A DNA stretch of 64,000 nucleotides. Origin: Motacilla alba alba (Eukaryota; Chordata; Aves; Passeriformes; Motacillidae). The stretch lies in NCBI RefSeq assembly GCF_015832195.1, contig NC_052019.1, forward strand, positions 5,317,685-5,381,684, written 5' to 3'. Below, one piece after another: positions 23,355-33,289 of the stretch (positions within the stretch are counted from its first letter, which is position 1; each line of letters starts with the position of its first letter). Under the pieces are notes generated by a model that did not search any database, was not told the DNA's origin, and saw only the letters and a list, made by a program, of their open reading frames with translations. The position numbers and the translations under genes were made by a program.

Positions 23355-25794
23355 GTTGCAGCAGGCGCAGCCCAGAGCCTCGGCGCCGGCGGCCGCCCCC
23401 GCGCCCCCGCAGCCCCGCAGCGCGCAGGAAGCCCCCGACATGGCCGTGTACTGCAGCGAGAACTTCAGCGTCTACCCCCAGCCCAGCCTTCACCCGCCCG
23501 GCGCCGCCGCCGCCGCCGCCGCGGCCGCCGCCGCCGCTGCCGCCGCCGCCGCCTCCTCGGGGCAGCGGGCGGGCGGGTACGCGCTGGGCGACTACGGGGC
23601 TCCCGCCAACGCCGGCTACCTGTGGGGCATGAACAGCCCCGCGCCCTACCTGCAGGGCCCGCCCGGCGCCGCCGCCGCCGCCGCCGCCGCGCCCTTCCTG
23701 CCGCCCGCCTCGTACGGCTGCTCCCGGGGCGGGCAGCTCGTGGGCTCGCCCCCGGCGCCCGGCTCGCCGTCGGCGAGCGGCGCGGAGCTGAGCTGGCTGA
23801 GCCTGGCCAGCCAGGAGGAGCTGCTCAAGCTGGTGCGGCCGCCCTACTCGTACTCGGCGCTGATCGCCATGGCCATCCAGAGCGCGCCCGAGAGGAAGCT
23901 CACCCTCAGCCACATCTACCAGTACGTGGCCGAGAACTTCCCTTTCTACAAGCGCAGCAAGGCCGGGTGGCAGAACAGCATCCGCCACAACCTCAGCCTC
24001 AACGACTGCTTCCGCAAGGTGCCCCGCGACGAGGACGACCCCGGTGAGGTGCCGCGCCGGGCGGGAGGGATGGCTGGGCAGCGGGGAACGGCGGGGGCGG
24101 ACACCGGCGCCGCCGTCAGAGAGGGGCGGCAGCGTCCCCGTGGTCGGCGGGTCCCTTGTCCCCTTCTAGTCGGGCGCTGTCCCGACGCCGCGCTCCCCGT
24201 CCCCCCCGGGCCAGCGCTATGACGAGCCCGCGTTTCTCCATCCCTTCTAGTCGGATGCTGTGATGGGACCGCGCTGCGCGTCCCCTCGGGGGGCAGCGCG
24301 CTGATGAGACCGCGCTGCCCCGTCCGACCCGGGCTCTGTGATGTGCCCGTTCCCTTTCGCCCGGCCCGGCCCGGCGCTGCCCCGCGGGAGGTGTAGGCGG
24401 GGGCCGGCCGGCCCCAGCCCGCGCCCCCTCCCCGAGCAGCCCGGGAGCGCCGGTTGTGCAAGGCCCCGCTCCTTCGGCCCGTGATTCACGGCTCCCCTCC
24501 CTGCCCGCCGCTGCCCGGGCCGGCCCCGGGGCACAGCCGGTGCCCGGGAGTGGGCGGAGGCGCGCCCGGACAGCGCCGGTCCGGCCCGGCGGTGCCGGGA
24601 CGTGCCGGGCTGGAGCCGCTCGGGACCTTGTGGGGTCACTGCGCCCGTCCCGGGCGCGGGCAGGAGGCGGGTGGGGACAGCTGATGCCACCGCAGTACCC
24701 CGCGCCAAGGCTTGTGCGAGGGGCAGCTTGTTTGCAGCCCCCGCAGCTCAGAGTTGCTGGCCTGCCGTCCCTCAGAGTGCCCGAGTGTGCCAGCCCGCCT
24801 CTCCATCAGCTTTTCTATGAGCCGTGGCCCAGGCAGTGCCTTGTCACCTCTGCTGAGATGGCTGTAAGTGGTCCAGCTTCCATGAGGCAGCCAGAGCAAG
24901 GGGAGCCCCTCTTCACATTCTCTTTAGCCAGGTTGGAGGTACAGGCGCAGATCTGTTTGTGCTTTAGGATGGGGAGATTGTCCACTTTTACGTGGCCTTA
25001 AGGTTCACTTGGGCATTGGAGGGATGGAGGTGGAAATGTCCTGGAGAAAGGTTTTGGATCCATGTGCTGGACAACAGAGGGAGGAGGAGCAGGTGCAGGA
25101 GATGTGGATTCTGTGCCAGTTGGACAAGATGTGGATGCCTCTTATCTGTCATCAGCTCACTGTCACAGAAGTTGACTTTCTCTCTTGTGTCTCCTGTTTT
25201 CCACCAGGGAAGGGAAACTACTGGACCTTGGATCCCAACTGTGAGAAGATGTTTGACAATGGGAACTTCCGTCGCAAACGCAAGCGGCGCTCTGAGCCCA
25301 ACGCGCCCGCCACCGCCTCCGCCGCCTCCTCTCTGGCGGGCCTGAAGGAGGAAGAGCGACCCATCCCAGCCACAGGCAAACCATGTGGAAACAGCCCACC
25401 CCCAGAGCTGGACCCCTCACCCTCTGCCAGGGACCATCCCAAAAGCTCCTCTCCCTCCAGTATCATTTCATCCACGCCCAGCTGTCTCAGCACCTTCTTC
25501 AGCGGCATGAGCTCCCTGAGCGGCGGAGGCAGCCGGCTGACGGGGGGTCTCGGCAGTGACCTGCATCACAGGAACTTCTCTGCTGGACAGCTGAGCAGCG
25601 GCACTTTCACCCCTTCCAGCAGCTCTTCTCAGGAAGTGCCTTCCCCAGAGCAGCTGCAGCGGGTCGCGGGACCTTCCCCTGCCTACTACAGCTCCTTCCA
25701 CCCCAGCAGCGGCAGCCAGGGAGCCCAGTACAACCACTACTACAACTTCACAGTCAACAGCCTCATCTACACACGGGATGGGACAGAGGTGTAG
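23341..25794 (+). CDS. FOXI3: Forkhead transcription factor of the FOXI class, best match FOXI3 (exons 23341-24043 and 25208-25794)
   Basis: Nuclear DNA-binding transcription factor. FOXI3 acts in vertebrate pre-placodal, otic, pharyngeal-arch and epidermal-appendage development. The joined exons encode 429 aa from the ATG at 23341, or 396 aa from the in-frame ATG at 23440 (residue 34, MAVYCSENF). The second has the better start context (GACATGG) and matches the start of mammalian FOXI3 (MALYC-like), so it may be the main start. Order of features: Ala17 tract (residues 55-71), Ala8 tract (about 110-117), [11 protein letters not shown] (152-162), then the forkhead domain (about 166-262). That domain begins [15 protein letters not shown], carries recognition helix 3 ([13 protein letters not shown], 210-222) and ends in the basic NLS-like FRRKRKRR (255-262). 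A Ser/Pro-rich tail ends [13 protein letters not shown], close to the FOXI3 C-terminus. The phase-1 intron (24044-25207, GT...CAG) splits the Gly of DDPG|KGNYW. FOXI2 is the main alternative, but the N- and C-terminal segments favour FOXI3. Confidence 0.93.
23503..23553 (+). repeat. GCC/GCN run encoding a 17-alanine tract
   Basis: Seventeen consecutive alanine codons, mostly GCC with single GCG and GCT interruptions, inside FOXI exon 1. A second run at 23668-23691 encodes eight alanines. Polyalanine tracts are common in the N-termini of FOX proteins and are prone to length change. The near-pure GCC composition makes this one a likely polymorphic site and a likely sequencing trouble spot. Confidence 0.95.
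24044..25207 (+). other. FOXI intron 1
   Basis: 1,164 bp, with donor G|GTGAGG and acceptor TTTTCCACCAG. The first half is CpG-rich. It contains an imperfect direct repeat of about 80 bp: blocks beginning CCCTTCTAGTCGG near 24161 and 24243, with GACCGCGCTGC variants following. The second half is ordinary. An open frame reads through from 25009 into exon 2, but the acceptor and the forkhead homology show that the exon starts at 25208. Confidence 0.9.
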
Positions 25795-26440
25795 GGTGCT
25801 GGGGCGGCCGGCCAGCGCTGCAAAGGGAAAGGGAGTTGGACCGTGCGCTTTTGCAAACAGCATTTCAACGTGGACACTTCCCAGGAGTTCTTCCAGGAAG
25901 ACCGATCTTCTCACCTTTCGAAATAAGAACACCCCTTAAGCACCAGCAGAAGGCAGATGCAATGGTTTTTGCCCATCCAGGAAAACGTTAGGTGGTGTAG
26001 ATGGTTTGCCATCTGAATTCTGCAGGCGTGAACTGAATTAATGTTTTCAGAGGTTTTAATCCTGAATGTAGAACAAGAAGTTTAAAACCCATAGCCATAA
26101 AGTGGTATTGGCAAGAGCCGAGCGTAGACATCCAGTGAGTCTTAGAAGAGAACAGGAGAAAAAAAATGAAGAGATTTCTTATGAAGTGCCTTGTACAATG
26201 TATTAAAAAACCTCTTCTGCCAGCAATTGCCTCTGTAAGCCTTTGCTTGTGCCCTGATCCTGCAATATGCAATGCACGGGGGGAACACCCTGTATAAACA
26301 CCCACCCAAAACCTCCTCAAACTCACGGAGGGTCTTCCTGTGTCTGGCATATTGTACAGCAGGGCTGTGTCTTGTAAAACAATCTTCTTTCCCTGAGCTT
26401 AGTACCAAAGATAACTCTAGCCACGCAGCTTTAGCACAAG

Positions 26441-26446
26441 AATAAA
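26441..26446 (+). other. Proximal poly(A) signal AATAAA (candidate)
   Basis: AATAAA in the FOXI 3' UTR, about 650 nt after the stop codon. Use of this signal would exclude the AU-rich distal segment. Confidence 0.4.
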
Positions 26447-26687
26447 CACTGGGGTATTTTTATACATATTTGTACGTAATGTAACTCTTCTGTACATACG
26501 TTTCTATGTGGTTTTATATTTGTAAATTATGCTCTGGAGCTGTACTTATTTATAATGTGTTTTAAACTTTGTTAAAGTTTATTTTACTTTGTTTCCCCCC
26601 TTTTGGTTATTTGTTTTGAATTTTTTGTTGGTTTTGTTTTTGTTTTTAGTGTATTACTGAAACTTTTCAGGCTGAACAACTGTTGGG

Positions 26688-26693
26688 AATAAA
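26688..26693 (+). other. Distal poly(A) signal AATAAA
   Basis: AATAAA about 900 nt after the stop codon, followed by a GT-rich stretch (TGGCCTGGTTGTTCATC) within about 30-45 nt, as expected for a cleavage site near 26710. This is the most likely end of the FOXI transcript. Confidence 0.7.
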
Positions 26694-26715
26694 ATATTAA
26701 CAATTGTTAGATATT

Positions 26716-28736
26716 GGCCTGGTTGTTCATCAGTATGTTTGAAGTATTTTAAAATTCTGTGGGAGACAGGTTTTCCTTTCACATCATTTGGGATAAAAGG
26801 TGTAAAAAATTATGAACAATTCCATCTGCGCAGTAGGGTGGAAAAAAACCTGCTTTGCTCCCACAGGAGACTCATCTGAGCTAGTTTGCAGTTTCTTGGA
26901 GTCTCACTGTGCAGTGTGGGCCCTATGTCGGTTTTGTTTGTTTGTTTTTCTGAACGCTCTGAATCGCAACTGTCCTTTTTCAGCCCGGTTTGGTAAAAAA
27001 AAAATAAAAACTTGCGACAGCAAAAGAGGCAGGACGGGTTCCAGCACGGTGCCAGCTAGCAGGAGGCTCAGTCCGTTTTGCAGATCAGTTTCTCTAATGG
27101 GATTGCACCTGCTTACACTGTCAGCCAGTGAAGAGGTGGGACCTGTCAGCCAGAGGGCCAGGAAGCACTTTCGGGAATCCTTCTTGATTTCCTGCTGCTG
27201 GGAAAGGAGAATCCATCATCCAGTAGCCCTTACACTACACCCCCTCATTCCTGCCGTGTTCAGGAGCTGTTTGTTGGGGCTGTGTGCAGACAGAGCATAA
27301 ATGTAGGTGTCTTCATGAGGAATGTAGCATCCACAATGAAGCTAGGCGTGAAATCGCAGCTGTTTACCATCCAGGCATCTGCCGCGATTTGAGGCCGTCC
27401 CTGCAGGCTATTCACAGCGCAGAGCAGCTGGCAGCGCCTGTGCACTGGCTACCTGCAGAACACACAGGGCAGTGATGCAAGACGAACCGCTGGCCTGATC
27501 CAAAATATAATGAAGCCATGACGAAACATCAGGTGACTTCCATGTGCTCGGGATCGGGACCAAATACTTGCCCCGGCACTGGCCAAGCGCCCTTTGTGCA
27601 ATCGCTGGGGCCAGTGGGCGGGTGGCAGCTCCTGCCTCTCCCCCTCCCCCTCGCCCCTTCCCAGCACAGATACCATCTTCCTGGCTTTAGGGGTAATTCC
27701 TCCTGGGTTTAATTCCATCTCAGGTGATGAAGTGGCAGTGATAATGGGGGGAAAGGGCAGAGTAACACTAGGAAAAGGACAAGGTGGTTAGTCTTGTCCT
27801 GCTTCAATCCCACCAGGTGTGGAATGGCTTTATTTGGAGTTTGGAATGCTGAGTTTGATCTAAGAGCAGTGGAGGGATTCCCAACACCTCTGAAAGATAA
27901 AGATGCAGTCCCTAAGTAAGCCAGGAACAGCATACTTGTGCATCTAAGTGACCATTGCACCCCTTCTCCCCTCTGCCAGCCTGCTCTCAGACCTTAGCAA
28001 GCGTTGAGCCAATGCAGGACACTCGTGGGTGTCCAGCTCATGTTCTTCCACTCAGATTTTTATAAATTTACCCTCTCCCATCAGCTGTGTCTCTGCAGAC
28101 ATTACCCATAAATGTTTGAGGATGCAGGACCAATGGCAAATTCACGTTCCCACTTCCATCAGCTATGTTTCTGCACAGTATCCATAAACTTTTGCTCTGG
28201 AGGATCCCAAATCTGACAGATTTGTATTGCAGGGTGGCCTGCACTTGGCTGTATGTCTTCAGCAATATGCCATGGCTCAACAGGGTTTGTGCCACTCCAG
28301 TTGGCAGGGGCATAGCCAGAACGGGCCAGAGCAGAATCAGATAAGGATTCACCCACTACGGTGCTCCAGGCTCATCCTGAGGGATGGTGGTGGGCTCAAG
28401 GGAGGTTTTGGCAGGTCTGACTGTGCCCAGTGCACCTGTCCAGCCATAAGCACCAGAGCCTGCTTCTTCCAGGGAAAGCACATCCTTAGCTGGAACCAGG
28501 GAATGTGGCCCCTTCTCCAGAGGAGCCACCCCCGGTGTGCTCGAGGGACACTTGAGAGCAGATTCCAAATAGCAGATTTCAGCAAATAGGCACCCTGTCT
28601 GCAGAGGAGACAGTGAATGAGCTAATGGCAGCCTTTTAGCTTTCCTTTTGCCATTGAAAGAGACTTCTTTTAGCACATCTTGGGAGAGGGAGGGCAAGAG
28701 GATTGAGTTTAATGAAAAGCGCTTAAAAGCAGCAGG
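26716..28736. other. Non-coding DNA downstream of the FOXI gene
   Basis: Two kb without a supported gene. It contains a diverged direct repeat of about 38 bp: copies at 28078-28117 and 28156-28192 share CCATCAGCT, TCTGCA and CCATAAA blocks. A small GC-rich patch lies at 27540-27610. Open frames of up to about 160 codons show no recognisable domain. Confidence 0.5.
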
Positions 28737-29223
28737 GCTTTTGTCATGGGTTTAGGGATTTGCTGAGACCCCCCCATCGAGGGAGGGGGAAGACCAAGGC
28801 AATTAGCCTGCTGTCCCACCCTGAGAGTCCCCAGTCCCCTATAAATGCCAAGGCCATGCCTGGATTGGGCAGTTCTCCATGACAATGAGCCTCTCCCCAG
28901 CCCGGGTCGGGTGATGGCCCATGAGCCCGGGGCATAGCCCGCTCCCAGGGAAACCAGCCGAGAATTGTCCTTCCTTAGGAGAAAGGCTCAAACTTCAGGC
29001 CTTCATCCTCTCTGCTCTGGCAGATCTGTGGGGATCACCCCGCAAACCAGCCCTTCACAGAACGTCTGGCTGTCGGGGAGCAGGGATTTCGTGCGGATTA
29101 GCTGGTAGCCCCCGGGTCCCACCTGCTGGCCCCTGGAGTTAAGCATCACAAGAAGTCTCATCTTTGCTTGTTTTCTCCACTCTTTCACAGGCATCCAGAG
29201 AGGTGCCTCCCCAGCTGTGATAC
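28737..29223 (+). mobile_element. Avian endogenous retroviral LTR (plus orientation), possibly nested
   Basis: Starts TGTCATGGGTTTAGGG at 28742, the kind of start seen in bird ERV LTRs. It has a TATA box (CCCCTATAAATGCC, about 28836-28849) about 95 bp in, followed by GC-rich R/U5-like sequence. The 5-bp GCTTT before it (28737-28741) recurs after a CA at 29264-29265 (GCTTT at 29266-29270). A 524-bp LTR of 28742-29265 with a 5-bp duplication of the ERVL type is therefore one reading. In another reading the LTR is interrupted near 29224 by a second, opposite element. No retroviral gene is present. Confidence 0.6.
29161..29213 (+). repeat. 53-bp direct repeat, copy 1 (partner at 30053-30105)
   Basis: Begins TCTTTGCTTGTTTTCTCCAC and ends GAGAGGTGCCTCCCCA. 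The copy at 30053 matches with about five mismatches, clustered in the CTTTCACAG / CGTTTTTAG segment. The two copies are 892 bp apart and bracket the antisense LTR-like block and the AT array. Confidence 0.9.
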
Positions 29224-29507
29224 TGATAAAAACGAGAGCAGGCTCCCGGTACTAAAGTGATTTCAGCTTTTATTATAATAAAAAGAAAGGCCTAAAGCAA
29301 GGGGGCCCGGGCCGAGCAGGAGCGATCCCGTCGAGGATGCTGCAGCGCCGGCGCTGGGGCTGCTTCAGCAGCGATGTCCCCGATGGAGCAGCAAAGATTC
29401 AGCGGGTCAGAAGCCCCTTTTTATCCTGTTCTTTGTCCCTTTGGATTGGTTTCTTTTGGGATCCTTCATTTGCATGAAGGTTGAAGGCGGTTGATTTGCC
29501 CCTTACA
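29224..29507 (-). mobile_element. Antisense LTR-like segment
   Basis: On the minus strand it begins TGTAAGGGGCAAATC and ends CGTTTTTATCA. A TATA-like GGATAAAAAGGGG lies in the first third, and AATAAAA (around 29277-29283) precedes the end, in the order expected of a short retroviral LTR. No target-site duplication was found (TGATAC on one side, GTTCTG on the other), so the boundaries are tentative. It overlaps the alternative end of the plus-strand LTR at 29265. Confidence 0.45.
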
Positions 29508-29615
29508 GTTCTGTCCAGGCTGGCTCTTTTCCTTTGGGGGGTGATGCACTTTACTGGGGTGTGTTATGGTACGTTGAGTACTGTATTTCTTATAACTACT
29601 ATTTTACAATATTAC

Positions 29616-29962
29616 ATAACTATATATATTGTTATATATCGTTATAACTATATATATTGTTATATATTGTTATATATATATGTAGTTATATATATATTGT
29701 TATATATAGTTATAACTATATATATTGTTATATATAGTTATATATATGTAGTTATATATATATTGTTATATATAGTTATAACTATATATATTGTTATATA
29801 TTGTTATATATATATGTAGTTATATATATAGTTATATATATATAACATATATATATGTTATATAATACAACTATATATAGTATATATATTATATTACAAT
29901 ATAATATAACTATATACTATTTTGCAATATAATACAACTATACAATAAATATATAAATATAA
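29616..29962. repeat. AT-rich tandem array with a roughly 67-bp higher-order period
   Basis: About 350 bp of TATATA interspersed with GTTATA. The marker GTTATAACTATATATATTG recurs at 29641, 29709 and 29775, giving periods of 68 and 66 bp. The array is therefore an amplified composite unit as well as a simple (TA)n. It has strong potential for cruciform or unpaired structure. A 112-codon Ile/Tyr-rich open frame across it is an artefact of the repeat. Confidence 0.9.
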
Positions 29963-30052
29963 CTATATTTTACAATATAATAACCAAACTAACAGTACGT
30001 GCTTAACGATCTATCAACTATTTTACAACAGTTTCCAGCCTCTTTTTAACAG

Positions 30053-30105
30053 TCTTTGCTTGTTTTCTCCACTCGTTTTTAGGCATCCAGAGAGGTGCCT
30101 CCCCA
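30053..30105 (+). repeat. 53-bp direct repeat, copy 2
   Basis: Imperfect copy of 29161-29213. The similarity fades beyond it over GGTACT versus GATACT. It marks the right-hand limit of the inserted or duplicated block. Confidence 0.9.
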
Positions 30106-30789
30106 TCCATGGTACTCTCTGTGAAACCCTGGTTATGCTGATGACTGCAAATTCAGCTGTCTGGTACCTCTGCCACACTCCCAGCACACGCAACCCCTAA
30201 AAAAGGCATTCCCTGCTGGAAAAGAAGTGCAGTCCAGAGGCATTTTCAGAGGCTGGATCAGTAACACAGATGCTTGCTGGCTCCTATGCTGGTCTTATTG
30301 ACCTGCCAGCAAAGGCTGGGGCAATATTATTATTATTAGGTGTGTGAATATCTGAAATATTTCCTGTATAGATAAAAATACTTACAGGGTTTTTTTGTAA
30401 ATCTGTATTCCTTGAAACAATTTAAATATATCTGTTTCTAAGAACATGATTTTTTATAACACTGAGACATGTAATTACATTAAAACTCAGTTGCAAATTT
30501 CCTCTTTGCAAGTGGTTTGGACAACAAAATGTCACTTCAGGACAAAGTTTATTCACCTTTTTGTGAAGAGATAAGGAAGGGATTTTGAGGGAATTTAAAA
30601 TACTGAGCTCAAAATTAAAATATTTTTATTTCTTCTTTCTGAATTTAGCTGGGTTTTAAGCTGAATTGAGCAATGTATGTTTTGAATACATGTTTATAAA
30701 AGATAAATGCTTTCACAACCGTTTTCTTAATTCCATTTTCCCCCCCCCACAAACTTTCATTTTGATAAAAAAAAAAAAAAAGCATCTGC

Positions 30790-31030
30790 AGGTCTGCACT
30801 TGAGCTGCTCCGCGGCGCAAAGGCTCTGCCAGCACAGCTGGATCGGCCCCGTCCCCTAGAGGAGACCCAGCTCCCACCAACAAAGGGAGCTGCTGTGCCA
30901 GGGGAGTCAAACCCGCAGCAGCCCGGCGTTGGGAGGGGATTCCGGAGGCAGAGCTGAGCCATCGCTGGGTTTCATCGCCCGCCAACTCCTCCGCAAGCGG
31001 GGCTTCAATTACCGCCACTGGCCAGGGGCT
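30790..31030. promoter_or_regulatory. Small orphan CpG-rich patch
   Basis: About 14 CpG dinucleotides in 240 bp (for example CTCCGCGGCGC, CCGCCAACTCC, TACCGCCAC) inside CpG-poor DNA, with no gene attached. This could be an orphan CpG island acting as an enhancer or a non-coding RNA promoter, or simply a GC-rich remnant. Confidence 0.3.
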
Positions 31031-32860
31031 GTGGTTTGCTGCTCCTCTGAAGGTGGAGGCTTTGATTTGCCCTGTCGCTCACCGAGTCCATGGAATTTGG
31101 CCGTGGTGTGCTGTTGCCTGTACAGAAGTTGTTTGGTTTTTTTTTAATGGTGATTAGGGCGATTTTTCCCAAAAATTTTTAGGAATAGTTCAAATGATGC
31201 AACAGGGTTGCAGACGAGTATCCCTGTGCTTGCCCTCTCTGTATTTCTAGAGATAAAAAAAAAATCTTCATCAGACGTCTTAAGATAAGGCCCTGCAAAC
31301 CCTGCAGATCTCACCTGACTCTGAGTGTGATGTAAATTCTGCCCGGCTCAAAAATGGGAGCTGGTCCTGTCAGTCTTGTTCCTCTCAGTCTTGTTCTGAT
31401 AGCACACAAAATAGGAGGGACAGAGACTCATTTTGTAGCTTGACCAGAGAGAGTCAAGATGAGAATCAGGCCTGGCTGATAGTCCACGGATGGCTGACAC
31501 CTCAGCTAGAAATAGCTGTGCCAGATGGAGACTGCAATAATTGGGTAGTTGATATTTCTCCTTAGCTTTTGGAGAGTAAAAAGACTAGTTTTATTGCCCT
31601 GTTAGAAAATCCATTCAAAACTAATTTGTGTTCCCAATTCTTTTTTTTTCCTAATTGCTGAAAGAAGGAAAACATGGATTTCCCTTTTCTTTTTTGTCCT
31701 GTTTGGCAGAAATCTCCATCAAGCTGAATTTCCGCCCCTGTGCCCCCCCTCAACATTTCCTATTAAAAAGAAGGTTGATGGAACATTTTTGACCAAATTA
31801 CTGAGTGCAATATTCACCTGGGTAAGGTGACGAGAATTTGCCCCTCAAGGAATAACTGAAGTGTGATGTAAAACATCAAAGGTGGTTGGTTTTTTTTTTA
31901 CCTTATACCTGAGCTATCTCTGAATCATATCAAATAATCTTCTCGTTTCATAACACCATACAATGCAGGCTAAAAGTGTATGTGATCTGCTTTGTGTACT
32001 GCTGAATGGATGATTAAACTGTCTAACCTGAGGGATAGTCATCCAGGGCCTGCCCCAAACACAGTGAAGTCAGGGGAAAGACTCCCACTGACTTCAGAGG
32101 GCTTTGAGCAGACCCATAATCAGCCAGGCTCTCAAACACTTCAGGTGGTGTCTATGAGACTGCCCGGGGACACACAAAAGCAGCTAAAGGTTGCACATTT
32201 GTGAAATAAAGGTTGCAGGCCTGATCCAGGCACTGGCTGGCCTAGGAGAGCAGAAGTTTTCTCCCTGTCTGCCCCAGCTCCTCAGATCGTTTCCCCTTCC
32301 CCGCAGTCCATTGTGCCTGGGATTTATTGACAAAGCAAAGCTCTCATTGTGCAGCTGATCCACATTTGCCATAACAGTGACAAATCAGGTCAGGGCTGAT
32401 GGTTAGCCTGCCTTCAGACCCTTGAAGGGGTGCTGATTAATTTGTATCTCATTTATACCTCATTTATGTCTAATTAAAGTAAATAGTGGAGCTGAGCTGG
32501 GCCATTTCCCTCCCAGGCCAGTTCAGGGGGTGGCAGAACCCACACCTCACCCCACCACTCCACAAAGGGTGATCCTGGAAAGCACAGTGCCTCAACTCCA
32601 GAACAGTAAAGGGAGTCAAAGTGAACATGGAGCAGAACCAAGCTTGGGCTTCCCTCAGCAGAGTGAATGGTACTCGAACGGGGATAAATTACATTCCCCC
32701 TGGGTGGAAATGACACTTTCACTCTTGCAGGTGTTCTAGTCTAGACAATGGACATCCAATGAAGCTGTCAGGCAACAGGTTCAGAGCAGACCAGAGGAGG
32801 GGGTACCTTACAGGATGGAGACACCCTGGGATCTCCTTCAGGACACTGGGTGTTACCCTG

Positions 32861-32878
32861 AAAAAAAAAAAAAAAAAA
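32861..32878 (+). repeat. Poly(A) run
   Basis: Eighteen A residues after TGTTACCCTG. This could be the tail of an old retroposon, but no body is recognised upstream. Confidence 0.9.
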
Positions 32879-33289
32879 GCTGGCTAAGTTAGGGCAGATA
32901 AGTTGCTCTCTGCAGGTGCCTGAAGAGCTAACTTAGGCCAAGCTCTTAGACTCCCCCAGGGCAGTAATTCATGGATATCTGCAGAAATGGGACATCTGTC
33001 ATGTGGGGTCATGTGTCTGGTTACAAATAGTAGCATGACCACCAGAGAAGGAGGTTTCAAAGCAAGACACAGCCCTAATCCATAGGGGAGCATCCTTTGT
33101 CATGGGAGAAGAAAGCTCCTGCTGGGGGAATCCTTTGAGGTGGAATAGGAAGTTTTGATGAGATTTTTTACTCTACTTATTTTATCCCTGTTCGTGCACT
33201 GCTGTAATCTGTGCAAGCACCTTCCAGCAATGCAGCATGATCAGTGTATTCTCTCTTGCCTGCTGCTAGGACTGCTCATGAAGTGTAAA

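Larger units (their letters stand above)
22450..24700. promoter_or_regulatory. CpG island over the FOXI promoter, exon 1 and 5' intron
   Basis: The base composition changes abruptly from AT-rich flanks to GC-rich DNA dense in CpG, including runs such as CCGCCGCCGCC and GCGCGCCC. It covers the promoter, all of exon 1 and the first half of the intron. CpG islands of this size are typical of developmental transcription-factor genes and are usually unmethylated in the germline. The boundaries are by eye. Confidence 0.85.
25795..26715 (+). other. FOXI 3' UTR
   Basis: Follows the TAG at 25792-25794. The distal half is strongly AU-rich (from about 26400), with TTATTTATAA near 26547-26556, resembling an AU-rich instability element, and long U-runs around 26590-26650. 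This is typical of unstable transcription-factor mRNAs. The end is inferred from the distal poly(A) signal. Confidence 0.75.
30106..33289. other. Non-coding DNA
   Basis: No supported gene. It holds a small orphan GC/CpG-rich island at about 30790-31030, a run of A at 30768-30781, and an 18-A run at 32861-32878. Open frames are short (the longest about 105 codons) and show no domain. Confidence 0.5.

Noticed and set aside
23251..23988. 245-codon minus-strand open frame over FOXI exon 1
   Set aside because: An antisense shadow of a GC-rich exon. Gly/Arg-rich with no family resemblance.
29481..29819. 112-codon Ile/Tyr-rich frame resembling a membrane protein
   Set aside because: It is the translation of the AT tandem array.
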